DNA of 43,027 nt from Nocardia abscessus NBRC 100374. GTDB taxonomy: Bacteria; Actinomycetota; Actinomycetes; Mycobacteriales; Mycobacteriaceae. Below, in pieces: positions 1 to 8,939 of this stretch. The stretch covers positions 1 to 43,027 of the forward strand of contig NZ_BAFP01000057.1 of the NCBI RefSeq assembly GCF_000308455.1, given 5' to 3'. The notes under the pieces are model-generated. The model was not told the origin of the DNA, did no database searches, and worked only from the letters and a program-made list of their open reading frames with translations. Position 1 is the stretch's first letter; every line of letters starts with the position of its first letter. A program made the translations under genes and the position numbers.

Positions 1-2
1 GC

Positions 3-33
3 GATAGGGGACCCAGATTCTGGGTCCCCTATC
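3..33. terminator. Strong hairpin, probable terminator of an upstream gene
   Basis: The arms at 3-16 and 20-33 are perfect complements (14 bp) around a 3-nt loop, followed by CGCGTTT. It lies before the first gene of the window, so it most likely ends a transcript that enters from the left. In related genomes tyrS or a lipoprotein gene lies upstream of this locus, but the upstream gene cannot be seen here. Confidence 0.75.
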
Positions 34-150
34 CGCGTTTGAGCACCCCACAGGCTCCGACGAACCTTGCCGTGCCCCGCGCCCCACCGCAGGTACGTGA
101 TTGAATTTGTGGGTATAACGACTTTTCGCGAAACCAAGAAAGGGAGCACC

Positions 151-1848
151 GTGCCGGACCAAAACGACGATCGGAAGCCCTTCCGGCGCGGCGCTCCAGA
201 CTCCGGGTCCGGCGGGCGAGGTGACCAGCAGGACGGTGGCCGACGCGGCGGTGGCTTCAACCGTCGAGGCGATTCCGGTGAGCGAGGCGACTCTCCGCGC
301 CGCGGGGAATCGGGTGGTTCCGGTCGACGGGAAGGTTCCTCCGACCGGGGTGGTTTCCAGCGCCGCGACAATTCCGCCGGGTTCAACCGTCGCGGCGACA
401 GCGGCGGTCACGACCAGCGCGGCGGTTCGAGCGAGCGCGGTGGGTTCAAACGTCAGGAGTCCAGCGACCGGGGTGGTGACGCCGGTGGCTTCCGTCGCGG
501 GGGCGACGCACCCCAGCGCGGTGGTTTCCAGCGCCGGGAGGAGTCCGCAGGCCGTGGCGGTTCCGCCGGCAGAGGCGGGTCCGGGGAGCGAAGCGGATTC
601 CAGCGCAATCAGGATTCCGGCGACCGCGGCGGCTTCAAACGCCGGAGTGACTCCGGCGAGCGCCGCGACGATTCGCGGGGCGGGTCCCGTCCTGGCGGTG
701 ACTCCGGTGCCCGCGGCGGGTTCGATCGCAGCGATACCCGCGGTGGGTTCAACCGTCGCCGTGATGATTCCGGTGATCGAGGCGATGCCCGGCGTAGTGA
801 GTCGGGCGAGCGCGGTGGGTTCAACCGTCGCCGTGACGATTCCGGTGATCGAGGCGATGCCCGGCGTAGTGAGTCGGGCGAGCGCGGTGGGTTCAACCGT
901 CGCCGTGACGATTCCGGTGACCGGGGCGATGCCTGGCGTAGTGAGTCGGGCGAGCGCGGTGGATTCAAGCGTCGTGGTGATTCCGATGAGCGCGGTGACG
1001 CGGGGCGGCGCGGTGACTCCGGTTTCCAGCGCCGCGATGACGATCGCCGGCATCCGGGTCCGGATCGCGAGGATCGCGCGCCGCGCGGCGACGCGTCGCA
1101 GGACCGTCGCAGGGGCGGCGAAGGGGCCCGTGCCGGTGGGAACCGTTCCCTGGAACGCCGCCCGCCGCGTCCGGAGGAACCCGATCTGCCTGAGGAAGTG
1201 CAGCCGGCCGATCTCGACTCCGCCGTGCGGCGGGACCTGCTGAGCTTGGACAAAAGCAACGCGGAGACGGTTGCCCGGCACTTGGTGATGGCGGTGCGCC
1301 TGCTCGACGACGATCCCGGGCTCGCTCTCGCACACGCGCGGGCCGCGCGGCAGCGGGCGGGCAGGATCGCTGTGGTGCGGGAGACAGCGGGTGTGGTGGC
1401 CTACCACGCGGGCGAATGGGCGGAAGCCCTGTCGGAGTTGCGTACCGCGCGCCGGATGTCCGGTGGCTCCGGACTGCTGGCCGTCATGGCCGACTGCGAG
1501 CGCGGGCTGGGCAGACCGGAGCGCGCGATCGAACTCGGCCGCAGTGACGAGGCCCGCGCCCTACAGGGAGACGAGGCCGCCGAGCTGCGCATCGTCGTCG
1601 CGGGGGCGCGAATGGACCTCGGCCAGTACGACCAAGCGGTCGTGACATTGCAGACCTCGGATCTCGACCCGTCGCGGACCGGCTCCGCCGCCGCCCGCCT
1701 CTTCTACGCGTACGCCGACGCACTCGTCGCCGCGGGCCGCACCGACGAGGGCCTCACCTGGTTCCTCAACGCCGCCTCGGCCGACCTCGACGGAGACACG
1801 GACGCCGAAGAGCGCGCCGCCGAACTCACGGGCGACAGCGAGATCTGA
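151..1848 (+). CDS. TPR-like protein with long RG/RGG-rich N-terminal extension (Rv1691-type)
   Basis: The protein has 565 residues from GTG 151, which is preceded by AAAGGGAG at 139-146; a longer open frame back to 67 lacks a better ribosome site. Residues about 1-335 are low-complexity, rich in Arg, Gly, Asp and Ser, with recurring GGFxRR, RGD and DSG motifs, and are presumably disordered. Residues about 340-565 are Ala/Leu-rich paired helices resembling tetratricopeptide repeats (for example GRPERAIELG and DLGQYDQAVVTL). By position, just upstream of the HAD phosphatase, tlyA and nadK, it matches the mycobacterial TPR gene Rv1691, which encodes only the C-terminal part. The RGG-like part resembles RNA-binding or phase-separating tails, but no function is established. 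It contains a 72-bp tandem repeat, and its 5' end is duplicated in inverted orientation at 2080-2138. Confidence 0.85.
   Translation: MPDQNDDRKPFRRGAPDSGSGGRGDQQDGGRRGGGFNRRGDSGERGDSPRRGESGGSGRREGSSDRGGFQRRDNSAGFNRRGDSGGHDQRGGSSERGGFKRQESSDRGGDAGGFRRGGDAPQRGGFQRREESAGRGGSAGRGGSGERSGFQRNQDSGDRGGFKRRSDSGERRDDSRGGSRPGGDSGARGGFDRSDTRGGFNRRRDDSGDRGDARRSESGERGGFNRRRDDSGDRGDARRSESGERGGFNRRRDDSGDRGDAWRSESGERGGFKRRGDSDERGDAGRRGDSGFQRRDDDRRHPGPDREDRAPRGDASQDRRRGGEGARAGGNRSLERRPPRPEEPDLPEEVQPADLDSAVRRDLLSLDKSNAETVARHLVMAVRLLDDDPGLALAHARAARQRAGRIAVVRETAGVVAYHAGEWAEALSELRTARRMSGGSGLLAVMADCERGLGRPERAIELGRSDEARALQGDEAAELRIVVAGARMDLGQYDQAVVTLQTSDLDPSRTGSAAARLFYAYADALVAAGRTDEGLTWFLNAASADLDGDTDAEERAAELTGDSEI
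178..236 (+). repeat. Inverted repeat, left copy (within the TPR gene)
   Basis: These 59 bases are the exact reverse complement of 2080-2138. Similarity continues at lower identity to about 275 (matching about 2041), with roughly eight differences over 98 bp. The left copy encodes codons about 10-29 of the RG-rich protein. Confidence 0.95.
742..957 (+). repeat. Three tandem 72-bp in-frame repeats
   Basis: Units 742-813, 814-885 and 886-957 are nearly identical, with only a few substitutions, and each encodes 24 residues of the form GGFNRRRDDSG...RSESGER. A decayed fourth copy starts at 958. The unit length is a multiple of three, so copy-number change keeps the reading frame. The near identity suggests recent expansion. 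Confidence 0.95.
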
Positions 1849-2549
1849 ATCTGCCCCGGCGACCGATACGGTCTGTTGCCTGCCGAGATGGCGATGCCGG
1901 CTGCACAAATCCGATCGATGACGTTCTGAGGACAGAAACGGGCAGGTCGGCTGGCTGGTGGCGGTCGCGCCGAGGGGGTTTCCGCTCGTCGGCGACCGGA
2001 TCGGTGATTCGTACCTTTCCAGGCGCGGCCCTTCGCCCTTCGATCGCCACGGCGGGTAAAGCCACCGCGGCGTCGGCCGCCGTCCTGCTGGTCACCTCGC
2101 CCGCCGGACCCGGAGTCTGGAGCGCCGCGCCGGAAGGGCTCCTGACTTGTGACCGTCCGTCCTGCCGATCCCGGCGGCCCGGCAGCGCTTGTCGCGTGGC
2201 GTGGCAGTCCACGCGTGGCCGTCGTCGCTGCGCGAAGGGCGGCATCGACAGAAAGAACCCAGGGCATCAGGCGGCTTGTGCACGAGTTGTGGCACCCGTG
2301 CAGGCGATGCCTCCGGCCCAACGTCGATCGGTGAGATTCTGATGACCGGAACTTCCGCCCGTGATCTGCGAAACTGCCCTGTGGCGCTTGTAATCCGGGG
2401 TAGTCGCAGTGGTCGACGCCACGTCTTTCCGGTTCGCTCGCTGGCGTAGTGTTCGAGTGTCTCGGACTCGCCGAGCGGCTGTGCTGCTGGAGGGGCCGGT
2501 GGTATGCGAGTCGGCACAGCGCCGATCGGTGACACGGAGTGAGAGTGGT
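1849..2549. other. About 700 bp without a convincing gene; holds the inverted relic
   Basis: The short frames here lack ribosome sites and recognisable domains. Apart from the inverted copy of the TPR gene 5' end (about 2041-2138), the only hint of function is a TAGTGT -10-like hexamer at 2447-2452 that could drive the HAD gene starting at 2550. Confidence 0.6.
2080..2138 (-). repeat. Inverted repeat, right copy: relic of the TPR gene 5' end
   Basis: This is the reverse complement of 178-236. Read on the minus strand it still encodes PFRRGAPDSGSGGRGDQQDG in an open frame, followed by weaker GGFTRRGD-like similarity to about 2041. It has no start codon or ribosome site of its own. It is best explained as a duplicated and inverted fragment of the neighbouring gene. 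Confidence 0.9.
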
Positions 2550-3440
2550 GTGAAGCGGCTACGAGATCGCTATCTAGCCCTGCTGCTGGATCTGGACGGC
2601 ACGCTGTACCGCGGTCACGAGGTCATCGCGGGGGCGCCGGAGGCGCTGGCAGCGCAGAGGCAGGCGGAGCAGCGGCTGGTGTACGTCACGAACAATGCCA
2701 GTCGCGGACCGGACGTCGTCGCCGCGCATCTGTCCGAACTCGGCTTCCCCGCGTCCTGTGACGATGTGGTCACCAGCGCCCAGGCGGCGGCGCGGTTGCT
2801 GGCCGAGCGGCTCGATCGAGGGGCTCGGGTGCTGGTCGTCGGGACCGACGACCTGGCCGCCGAAGTGGACGCGGCCGGGCTGCGGCCGATCCGGCGCTTC
2901 GACGGGGAGGCGCCCGCCGCTGTGGTGCAAGGGCATTCGCCCCAAACCGCTTGGCCGGACCTCGCCGAAGCCGCTTACGCTCTGCGGTCGGGCGCGCTGT
3001 GGGTCGCGGCCAACACCGACAAGACGTTGCCGAACGAACGCGGTCTGGCGCCGGGCAACGGCGCGATGGTCGCCGCGCTGCGCGCCGCCTCCGATCGGGA
3101 GCCGATCGTGGCGGGTAAACCGTACGCGCCCCTGTTGGAGGACGCGATCCTCCGGGCCGGCTCCCGCAATGCCTTGGTGGTGGGCGACCGCCTCGACACC
3201 GATATCGAGGGGGCCAACCGGGTCGGCCTCGACTCGTTGCTGGTGTTCACCGGAGTCAGCACCCTGGACGAACTGCGCAAGGCTCCGGACGGGCAGATCC
3301 CGACTTTCGTCGCCGACTCGCTCGACGCCCTCGCTCACCCGCCGGTAGCCGCCGAACCGGAAGCCGACCTCGGCGAGATGCTGCAGCGCAACCCGGGAAG
3401 AGCTGTGACGGTACGCGCGTCCGATTCGGAAATCCGATAG
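2550..3440 (+). CDS. HAD-IIA phosphatase, probable glycerol-3-phosphate phosphatase (Rv1692-type)
   Basis: The protein has 296 residues from GTG 2550, with GGAG at 2536-2539; an upstream in-frame start at 2409 would add an unrelated tail. The catalytic motif DLDGTLYRG gives nucleophile Asp14 and acid/base Asp16. YVTNNAS is motif II, VAGKPYAPLLEDA carries the motif III lysine, and VVGDRLDTDIEGANRVG is the Mg-binding motif IV. The NagD/pNPPase-like cap lies between. The Mycobacterium tuberculosis protein at this locus, Rv1692, is a glycerol-3-phosphate phosphatase acting in phospholipid head-group recycling. Substrate assignment here rests on synteny and family. It is the first gene of a compact run continuing through tlyA, nadK and recN. 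Confidence 0.85.
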   Translation: MKRLRDRYLALLLDLDGTLYRGHEVIAGAPEALAAQRQAEQRLVYVTNNASRGPDVVAAHLSELGFPASCDDVVTSAQAAARLLAERLDRGARVLVVGTDDLAAEVDAAGLRPIRRFDGEAPAAVVQGHSPQTAWPDLAEAAYALRSGALWVAANTDKTLPNERGLAPGNGAMVAALRAASDREPIVAGKPYAPLLEDAILRAGSRNALVVGDRLDTDIEGANRVGLDSLLVFTGVSTLDELRKAPDGQIPTFVADSLDALAHPPVAAEPEADLGEMLQRNPGRAVTVRASDSEIR

Positions 3441-3453
3441 CGTTGACGCCACG

Positions 3454-3762
3454 ATGACTACTCCTACGCCCCGTCCGAACGGTCCCGGCACGGCCGCCGG
3501 TGCACAAGGCCCCCGCCCGGGAATTCCGTTGCCCGGTCAGCATCTGCCTGGCGCTGCTGGGCATGCGGAGCCTGCCGATCCGGAGCGAATCCGCGGCGAG
3601 GTCGACAGCCTGCTCGCCGAACTCGACCGGCCCGGCTGGAGCGGGGCCGCGCCCGCCCCCGAGAGCGCGGAGGCCGGAGTCGACATCACTCGTCGCGCGC
3701 GCATCCTGGAGCAGGCACATGACGTGCTGGTACAGGCCTTGGCCACGGTGGACAAGATCTGA
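3454..3762 (+). CDS. Small conserved hypothetical protein (Rv1693 position)
   Basis: The protein has 102 residues. The N-terminal half is rich in Pro, Gly and Ala and probably disordered. The C-terminal half (PERIRGEVDSLLAELDRP and ITRRARILEQAHDVLVQAL) is predicted helical. It starts at ATG 3454, 13 nt after the HAD gene, and ends 1 nt before tlyA, so it sits inside the operon. Its place matches the short gene Rv1693 between the phosphatase and tlyA in mycobacteria. No domain is recognised. Genes at this spot in relatives have no assigned function that I know of. Confidence 0.75.
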   Translation: MTTPTPRPNGPGTAAGAQGPRPGIPLPGQHLPGAAGHAEPADPERIRGEVDSLLAELDRPGWSGAAPAPESAEAGVDITRRARILEQAHDVLVQALATVDKI

Positions 3763-3763
3763 G

Positions 3764-4585
3764 GTGGCCAGACGCGCACGGGTGGACGCGGAACTGGTTC
3801 GCCGCGGATTGGCGAGATCGCGGGAACACGCGGTCGAGCTGATCGGCGCCGGCCGCGTCCTGATAGCCGGAACCGTCGCGGTGAAGCCGGCGACCGCCGT
3901 CGAGACGGGCACGCCACTGGTGGTGCGCGAGGAGCCCGATGAGGTGTCCTGGGCCTCGCGCGGCGCGCACAAACTGCTCGGCGCGCTGGAGCGGTTCGAG
4001 CCGGACGGTCTGTCCGTGCCGGGCAAGCGCTGCCTGGACGCGGGCGCGTCGACCGGCGGTTTCACCGATGTGCTGCTCAGCCGGGAAGCGCGGGAGGTCG
4101 TCGCGGTCGACGTGGGCTACGGACAGCTGGTCTGGCGCCTGCGCACCGACGAGCGGGTCCGGGTGTTCGATCGCACCAATGTGCGCAGTCTGACGCCCGA
4201 GACCATAGGTGGCCCGGTCGAGCTGGTGGTGGGCGACCTGTCGTTCATCTCGCTGACCCTGGTGCTGCCCGCGCTGGCGGCCTGCGCGGCACCCGGCGCC
4301 GATCTGTTGCCCATGGTGAAACCGCAGTTCGAGGTCGGCAAGGAGCGGGTCGGCTCCGGTGGCGTGGTGCGCGATCCCGCGCTGCGCGCCGACGCGGTGC
4401 GTACGGTGGCGGCGGCGGCCGCGGGGCTGGGCATGCGCACGCTCGGTGCGGTGGCCAGCCCGCTGCCCGGGCCGTCCGGCAATGTCGAATACTTCTTGTG
4501 GCTGCGCAACGACGGACCGTTCGAATACGACGACGAGCAGGTCGCGGCGCTGGTCGAACGTGCGGTTGAGGAGGGTCCACAGTGA
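3764..4585 (+). CDS. tlyA: 16S/23S rRNA 2'-O-methyltransferase TlyA
   Basis: The protein has 273 residues, close to the roughly 268 of mycobacterial TlyA, from GTG 3764, one base after the previous stop. An N-terminal S4 RNA-binding domain (residues about 4-60, [20 protein letters not shown]) precedes an FtsJ-like SAM methyltransferase domain. That domain carries [16 protein letters not shown] (SAM site, residues about 90-105), GDLSFIS with the catalytic Asp, and MVKPQFE with the catalytic Lys. TlyA family enzymes methylate 16S C1409 and 23S C1920 riboses, which makes ribosomes sensitive to capreomycin and viomycin. Its stop overlaps the nadK start as GTGA, indicating translational coupling. 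Confidence 0.95.
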   Translation: MARRARVDAELVRRGLARSREHAVELIGAGRVLIAGTVAVKPATAVETGTPLVVREEPDEVSWASRGAHKLLGALERFEPDGLSVPGKRCLDAGASTGGFTDVLLSREAREVVAVDVGYGQLVWRLRTDERVRVFDRTNVRSLTPETIGGPVELVVGDLSFISLTLVLPALAACAAPGADLLPMVKPQFEVGKERVGSGGVVRDPALRADAVRTVAAAAAGLGMRTLGAVASPLPGPSGNVEYFLWLRNDGPFEYDDEQVAALVERAVEEGPQ

Positions 4586-5541
4586 ACGCGCTGGCCCAGC
4601 CCTGCGGCCGGGAGATCTTGCTGGTGTCCCATCCGGGCCGCGCGGAGATCATCGAGACCGCCCACCGGGTGGCGAAGATCTTCGGGGACGCGGGCATCTG
4701 CCTGCGCGTGCTGGCCGACGAGGCGGACAGCACGCGATTCGAGGCCGAGCCGGGAGGCTTTCCGGTGCGCGTGGTCGAGCACAGCCCGCAGGCGGCGGTC
4801 GGCTGCGAGATGGTGCTCGTGCTCGGTGGCGACGGAACGTTCCTGCGCGCGGCCGAGCTGGCCCGCTCAGCCGGGGTGCCGGTGCTCGGAATCAATCTCG
4901 GCCGCATCGGTTTTCTCACCGAGGCCGAGGCCGAACACCTGGACGAGGCGCTCGCGCAGGTGGTCCGGCGCGATTACACGATCGAGCACCGGATGACCAT
5001 CGACGTCATGGTCCGGATCGACGACGAGGTCGTCGAGAGCGGGTGGGCGCTGAACGAGGCGAGCATCGAAAACGCTTCGCGCATGGGCGTGCTGGAAGTG
5101 GTGCTGGAGGTGGACGGCCGTCCGGTGTCGTCGTTCGGCTGCGACGGCATCCTCATCGCGACGCCGACCGGATCGACCGCCTACGCCTTCTCCGCGGGCG
5201 GTCCGGTGGTGTGGCCGGAACTCGAGGCGTTGCTGGTGATCCCGAGCAATGCCCATGCCCTGTTCGCGCGGCCGCTGGTGACCAGCCCGGAGTCCCGGAT
5301 CGCGGTCGAGTCCGTGGCGTCCGGACACGATGCGATAGTTTTCCTGGACGGCAGGCGCACGCTCGCACTGCCCAGTGGCGGCCGGGTCGAGGCGGTTCGC
5401 GGCGCTCAACCGGTGCGCTGGGTGCGGCTGGACTCCGCACCGTTCGCCGACCGGATGGTGCGCAAGTTCCAATTGCCCGTGACAGGCTGGCGTGGCCGAC
5501 GGCGAACGGAGAGCACAAGTGCTGACAGAGATCAGGATTGA
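4582..5541 (+). CDS. nadK: NAD kinase
   Basis: The protein has 319 residues and phosphorylates NAD to NADP using ATP or polyphosphate. The [12 protein letters not shown] motif (residues 82 onward) carries the catalytic Asp. The NE motif LNEASIEN and the Gly-rich [12 protein letters not shown] loop are intact. GTG 4582 overlaps the tlyA stop by 4 nt. The C-terminal end overlaps recN by 23 nt, so the two are co-translated. The tlyA-nadK-recN order is conserved in actinobacteria. Confidence 0.96.
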   Translation: MNALAQPCGREILLVSHPGRAEIIETAHRVAKIFGDAGICLRVLADEADSTRFEAEPGGFPVRVVEHSPQAAVGCEMVLVLGGDGTFLRAAELARSAGVPVLGINLGRIGFLTEAEAEHLDEALAQVVRRDYTIEHRMTIDVMVRIDDEVVESGWALNEASIENASRMGVLEVVLEVDGRPVSSFGCDGILIATPTGSTAYAFSAGGPVVWPELEALLVIPSNAHALFARPLVTSPESRIAVESVASGHDAIVFLDGRRTLALPSGGRVEAVRGAQPVRWVRLDSAPFADRMVRKFQLPVTGWRGRRRTESTSADRDQD

Positions 5542-7303
5542 CGGGCTTGGCGTCATTGCCACCGCGACCGCGCAATTCCATGCGGGACTGACCTGCCTGA
5601 CCGGTGAGACCGGAGCGGGCAAGACCATGGTGGTGACCAGCCTGCATCTGCTCAGCGGTGCGCGCGCGGACGCGGGCCGAGTCCGGCTCGGCGCGCCTCG
5701 AGCCGTGGTGGAGGGCCGGTTCACCGTCGACGACGTCAACGACGCCGCCCGCGCCGAGGTCGCGCAGGTGCTGGAAGCGGCCGCCGCCGAGCCGGACGAC
5801 GACGGCAGCGTCATCGCGATCCGCACGGTCGGCAGCGACGGCCGCTCCCGTGCGCACCTCGGCGGCCGCGGCGTACCCGCCTCGGTGCTGGCCGATTTCA
5901 CCGCGTCTCTGCTGACCGTGCACGGCCAGAACGACCAGCTGCGTTTGCAGCGTCCCGATCAGCAGTTGTCGGCGCTGGATCAGTTCGCGGGCGACGCGGT
6001 GGGCACTGCGCTGCGGAAGTACCAGGTGCTGCGGCGATCGTGGCTCGATGCCCGCACCGAATTGCTCGAACGGACCGCGCGCAGCAGGGAATTGGCGCTC
6101 GAGGCCGATCGGCTCAAGCACTCGCTGAACGAAATCGACGCCATCGCACCCGAACCCGGCGAGGACGTGCGCATCGTCGACGAGGTGCGCAGGCTCAGCG
6201 ATCTGGATTCGCTGCGCGACGCGGCGGCCACCGCGCACGGCGCGCTGGCCGGACCGGCCGACACACCCGAAGACGGATCCGGCGCGCTGGAGGCGCTCGG
6301 CACCGCACGCGCCCGGATCGAGGCCGCCGACGACCCGGCGCTGGTCGCGCTCGCGCCGCGCCTGGCCGACGCCATCGCCGTCGTGATCGACGTGACCACC
6401 GAGTTGAGCGGGTACCTCTCCGACCTGCCTTCGGATCCGGGCGCGCTGGATTCGCTGCTCACCCGGCAGGCCGAATTGAAGACGCTGACCCGCAAATACG
6501 CACCCGACATCGACGGTGTGCTGGCCTGGGCGCAGGAAGCGCGTACCCGGCTCGGTTCGCTCGACGTCTCGGAGGAGGCGCTGGCCAAGCTGGCCGCCGA
6601 GGTGGACACCGCGGCCGATCGGGTGCGGGAGGCGGCGAAGAAGCTGAGCGGCGTGCGGGCCAAGGCGGCAGGCAAGCTGGCGGCGGCGGTGAGCGCCGAG
6701 CTGGGCGGCCTGGCGATGGGCAAGGCGCGTCTGGAAGTCGAGGTGCGGCCGTTGCTCGCGGGAGCGCAGGACACGGCGCCGCTCACCGTCGACGGACAGG
6801 AATTGCACGCCGGGCACACGGGTATCGATGAGGCCGAGTTCCGGCTGTCGGCGCATTCGGGCGCGCAGTCGTTGCCGTTGAGCAAGAGCGCGTCAGGTGG
6901 TGAACTGTCGCGCGTAATGCTGGCGCTGGAAGTGGTGCTCGCCAGCTCCGATCACGGAGCGACCATGGTGTTCGACGAGGTCGACGCCGGTGTCGGCGGA
7001 CGCGCCGCGGTGGAGATCGGTCGTAGGCTGGCCCGGTTGGCGCGCACCCATCAGGTGATCGTGGTGACCCATCTGCCGCAGGTGGCGGCGTTCGCCGACA
7101 CCCATCTGGTGGTCGACAAGTCCGACGACGGCAAGGGCGCGGTCAACAGTGGTGTCCGTGCGCTCACCAACGATGAGCGGGTCGTCGAGCTGGCGCGCAT
7201 GCTGGCCGGTCTCGACGACACCGAGACCGGCCGGGCACACGCGGAGGAACTGCTGGCGACGGCGCGCGCCGAGAAAGCGGGCGCCGAGGCGGCGACGCGC
7301 TGA
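5519..7303 (+). CDS. recN: DNA repair protein RecN (SMC-like ATPase)
   Basis: The protein has 594 residues. The Walker A motif GETGAGKT lies at residues 29-36, followed by the [15 protein letters not shown] segment. A central Ala/Arg/Glu-rich coiled coil, the ABC signature [15 protein letters not shown], the Walker B segment [13 protein letters not shown] and the [13 protein letters not shown] switch follow. RecN bridges DNA ends during double-strand break repair. I chose GTG 5519 over the earlier in-frame start at 5492 because GGAGAG lies at 5508-5513 and the protein then opens with the expected ATPase strand. Its start lies inside nadK. The gene ends 9 bp from the convergent SRPBCC gene. 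Confidence 0.95.
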   Translation: MLTEIRIDGLGVIATATAQFHAGLTCLTGETGAGKTMVVTSLHLLSGARADAGRVRLGAPRAVVEGRFTVDDVNDAARAEVAQVLEAAAAEPDDDGSVIAIRTVGSDGRSRAHLGGRGVPASVLADFTASLLTVHGQNDQLRLQRPDQQLSALDQFAGDAVGTALRKYQVLRRSWLDARTELLERTARSRELALEADRLKHSLNEIDAIAPEPGEDVRIVDEVRRLSDLDSLRDAAATAHGALAGPADTPEDGSGALEALGTARARIEAADDPALVALAPRLADAIAVVIDVTTELSGYLSDLPSDPGALDSLLTRQAELKTLTRKYAPDIDGVLAWAQEARTRLGSLDVSEEALAKLAAEVDTAADRVREAAKKLSGVRAKAAGKLAAAVSAELGGLAMGKARLEVEVRPLLAGAQDTAPLTVDGQELHAGHTGIDEAEFRLSAHSGAQSLPLSKSASGGELSRVMLALEVVLASSDHGATMVFDEVDAGVGGRAAVEIGRRLARLARTHQVIVVTHLPQVAAFADTHLVVDKSDDGKGAVNSGVRALTNDERVVELARMLAGLDDTETGRAHAEELLATARAEKAGAEAATR

Positions 7304-7312
7304 GCGCGTCGG

Positions 7313-7732
7313 TCAGCGCACGGCCTTCTGCGCGCCCTTGATGAACTGGCCGATCAGGTTCTTCAGCCCGAACTCCAGCACCTTGGCGGGCACCGGCAAC
7401 GACGGGTCGGATTCCATGGTGTAGGAGACCAGGGTGCCGTTGTCGGCGTCGGTGAAGGTGACGATGCCGACGTGGCGCTTCACCGGTGCGCCCTTGACGA
7501 TCTTGTATTCCATCCGCTCGCCGGGCACGAGCTTGGTGATCTCTTCGGTGACGCCCACCGGGCCGAGTCCGATCAGGTGCTGGGCGCCGACGCCCTCCCG
7601 CTCGGTCAGGCCGGGCTTGACCAGCTTGACCTGGACCGGCACGTAGGGGCTGATGCTCTCGCGGTCGGCGAAGAGCCGGTACACGACCTCACGCGGTGCG
7701 GCGATGACGGCGTCGACGGTAGTGCTGGCCAT
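7313..7732 (-). CDS. SRPBCC (START-like) family protein
   Basis: The protein has 139 residues with the helix-grip pattern of the polyketide cyclase/dehydrase or CoxG-type SRPBCC fold. It opens with STTVDAVIAAPREVVYRLFAD, followed by beta-rich stretches (VGVTEEITKLVPGERMEYKI, HVGIVTFTDADNGTLVSYTM) and a C-terminal amphipathic helix. Such proteins bind a hydrophobic ligand in a central cavity; the ligand here cannot be told. The ribosome site GAGGAGA lies just upstream of the start on the minus strand. It is convergent with recN and divergent from the secreted protein gene at 8162, with a shared 430-bp intergenic region. Confidence 0.85.
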   Translation of the reverse strand: MASTTVDAVIAAPREVVYRLFADRESISPYVPVQVKLVKPGLTEREGVGAQHLIGLGPVGVTEEITKLVPGERMEYKIVKGAPVKRHVGIVTFTDADNGTLVSYTMESDPSLPVPAKVLEFGLKNLIGQFIKGAQKAVR

Positions 7733-8084
7733 GAAATCTCCTCTTCGAGTTACGTGTGACCGGCAGCATATAGCTACAGCGGGTACGGCTCGGTGATCGT
7801 GTTGTCCGCATCACAATCGGCGCGGAGCTGTCGGGTTGCCGGCGGTCGCTTGCGCGTGCCCAGGCGACGAAGTCGACGCAACGCAGAAGCGGTTCTTCGC
7901 CTGCCACCGCCTCGATCTACTGAAGAAATACGTGTGAAACCCTGAAGTGTCGGACTGCTTACTGGTGCGGCGACAGGGAACCTGTGGGGAGTGCGCGGTT
8001 GCGCGACTGCAAAGCGGCTGGGAACAACAACTTTCGCCAACGAGACGGCGGCGCGCGCAAATGCTGTCCGCAATGTCCGTTTTC

Positions 8085-8111
8085 TCATCTACTATGGAAA
8101 TCAGTAGATGA
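8085..8111. promoter_or_regulatory. Dyad operator overlapping a -10-like element
   Basis: Perfect 9-bp arms TCATCTACT (8085-8093) and AGTAGATGA (8103-8111) flank a 9-nt spacer. A -10-like TACTAT (8090-8095) lies inside the left arm, so a bound regulator would block RNA polymerase. A second dyad, GGCGGA-N5-TCCGCC at 8114-8130, follows immediately and may form a leader hairpin. The start codon at 8162 is about 50 bp downstream. The regulator is unknown and no regulator gene is adjacent. Confidence 0.55.
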
Positions 8112-8161
8112 ACGGCGGATGAATTCCGCCGGACATCGGGCAGCACCGAGGCAAAGGGGCC

Positions 8162-8602
8162 ATGATGCGCAGCGTTCTTCCAGCGACGACCGAGGCGGGC
8201 GGATCGCGCCGTTCTGTCACGGCGACCCGGCGAAGGCGGGGCACGTCGAGGAAGCGGGTGCTCGCGCTGATCGTCGCCGGCCTGGCCGCGGGGTCGGTCT
8301 CGGCGGCGGGCGGCGCCGCGGCGGAGTCCTTGTCCGGTTCCGATCACTCCGGTCGCTCGGGTTCGCACGGCGACTCGACGGGCTGGCATGCGATAGACCC
8401 GTTCGGATACCAGCACTCCGACCCGAATCCCCTGCGGCAGAACGAGCACCGGGATGCCCTGCGTGACTATCACCGGCGCAACGGGCCGGAGTCCGGCGAG
8501 AGCGGTGCGAGCGATGGCGCGGGCGACTCGGCTTGGACTCGGACGCAGCGTCCCGACGGCAGCGGTTGGACCGTGTGCCGCCCGCATGCGAAGTGGTGCT
8601 GA
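8162..8602 (+). CDS. Small secreted hypothetical protein
   Basis: The protein has 146 residues, with AAAGGGG at 8153-8159 just before ATG 8162; ATG 8165 is an alternative start. A basic N-region (residues about 16-32, rich in Arg and Lys) and the hydrophobic stretch VLALIVAGLAAGSVSAAGGA form a signal peptide with likely cleavage near AAA-ES. The mature part is hydrophilic, rich in Ser, Gly, Asp and His, and ends in CRPHAKWC, two cysteines that could form a terminal disulfide. No family is recognised. It sits alone behind the dyad at 8085-8111, as an insertion between recN and steA relative to the mycobacterial order. Confidence 0.65.
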   Translation: MMRSVLPATTEAGGSRRSVTATRRRRGTSRKRVLALIVAGLAAGSVSAAGGAAAESLSGSDHSGRSGSHGDSTGWHAIDPFGYQHSDPNPLRQNEHRDALRDYHRRNGPESGESGASDGAGDSAWTRTQRPDGSGWTVCRPHAKWC

Positions 8603-8939
8603 TCGGTGCGCACGTGCGGTAGCGGCCCATTCGCTGCCCTGTCTGCCGACTGCGGGGCAGCGTTCGCTTACGGGCGGGGTCCGGCCGCGTCGCTGTGGTT
8701 CGTGCGGCTGGGTAAAGGGGCGGGCGCGCAACTGTCACGGTCGGCTCGCGTTGCCTCATCTGTTCGCTGTAACCGTTTTAACAGCACAGATAGGCCAACT
8801 TCACCTGTTCGGGACTTCGAGTTCCAGGCGTGTGCCGCACTTGCCGCGCCGGTGATGGAAGAGGTTCCGGCACGCGAATGCGGGGCGTGAAACGGCGCGC
8901 CTCCACTAATGGTTGAGGGTTTGCCGCAATCATCGGCGT
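8603..8939. other. Intergenic region before steA
   Basis: There are 337 bp without a supported gene. A short frame at 8606-8890 has no ribosome site or recognisable protein. GCTGT (8766-8770) and ACAGC (8781-8785) form a weak dyad around an AT-richer patch that may be part of a promoter. Nothing else stands out. Confidence 0.5.

Noticed and set aside
742..957. Regular repeats considered as a CRISPR array
   Set aside because: The repeats are directly adjacent with no unique spacers, and they encode protein repeats in frame. No cas genes are present.
221..1243. A 340-residue Ala/Val-rich frame overlapping the RG-rich region
   Set aside because: It is an alternate-frame reading of the repeat region. 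The frame at 151-1848 has a ribosome site and leads into the TPR domain.
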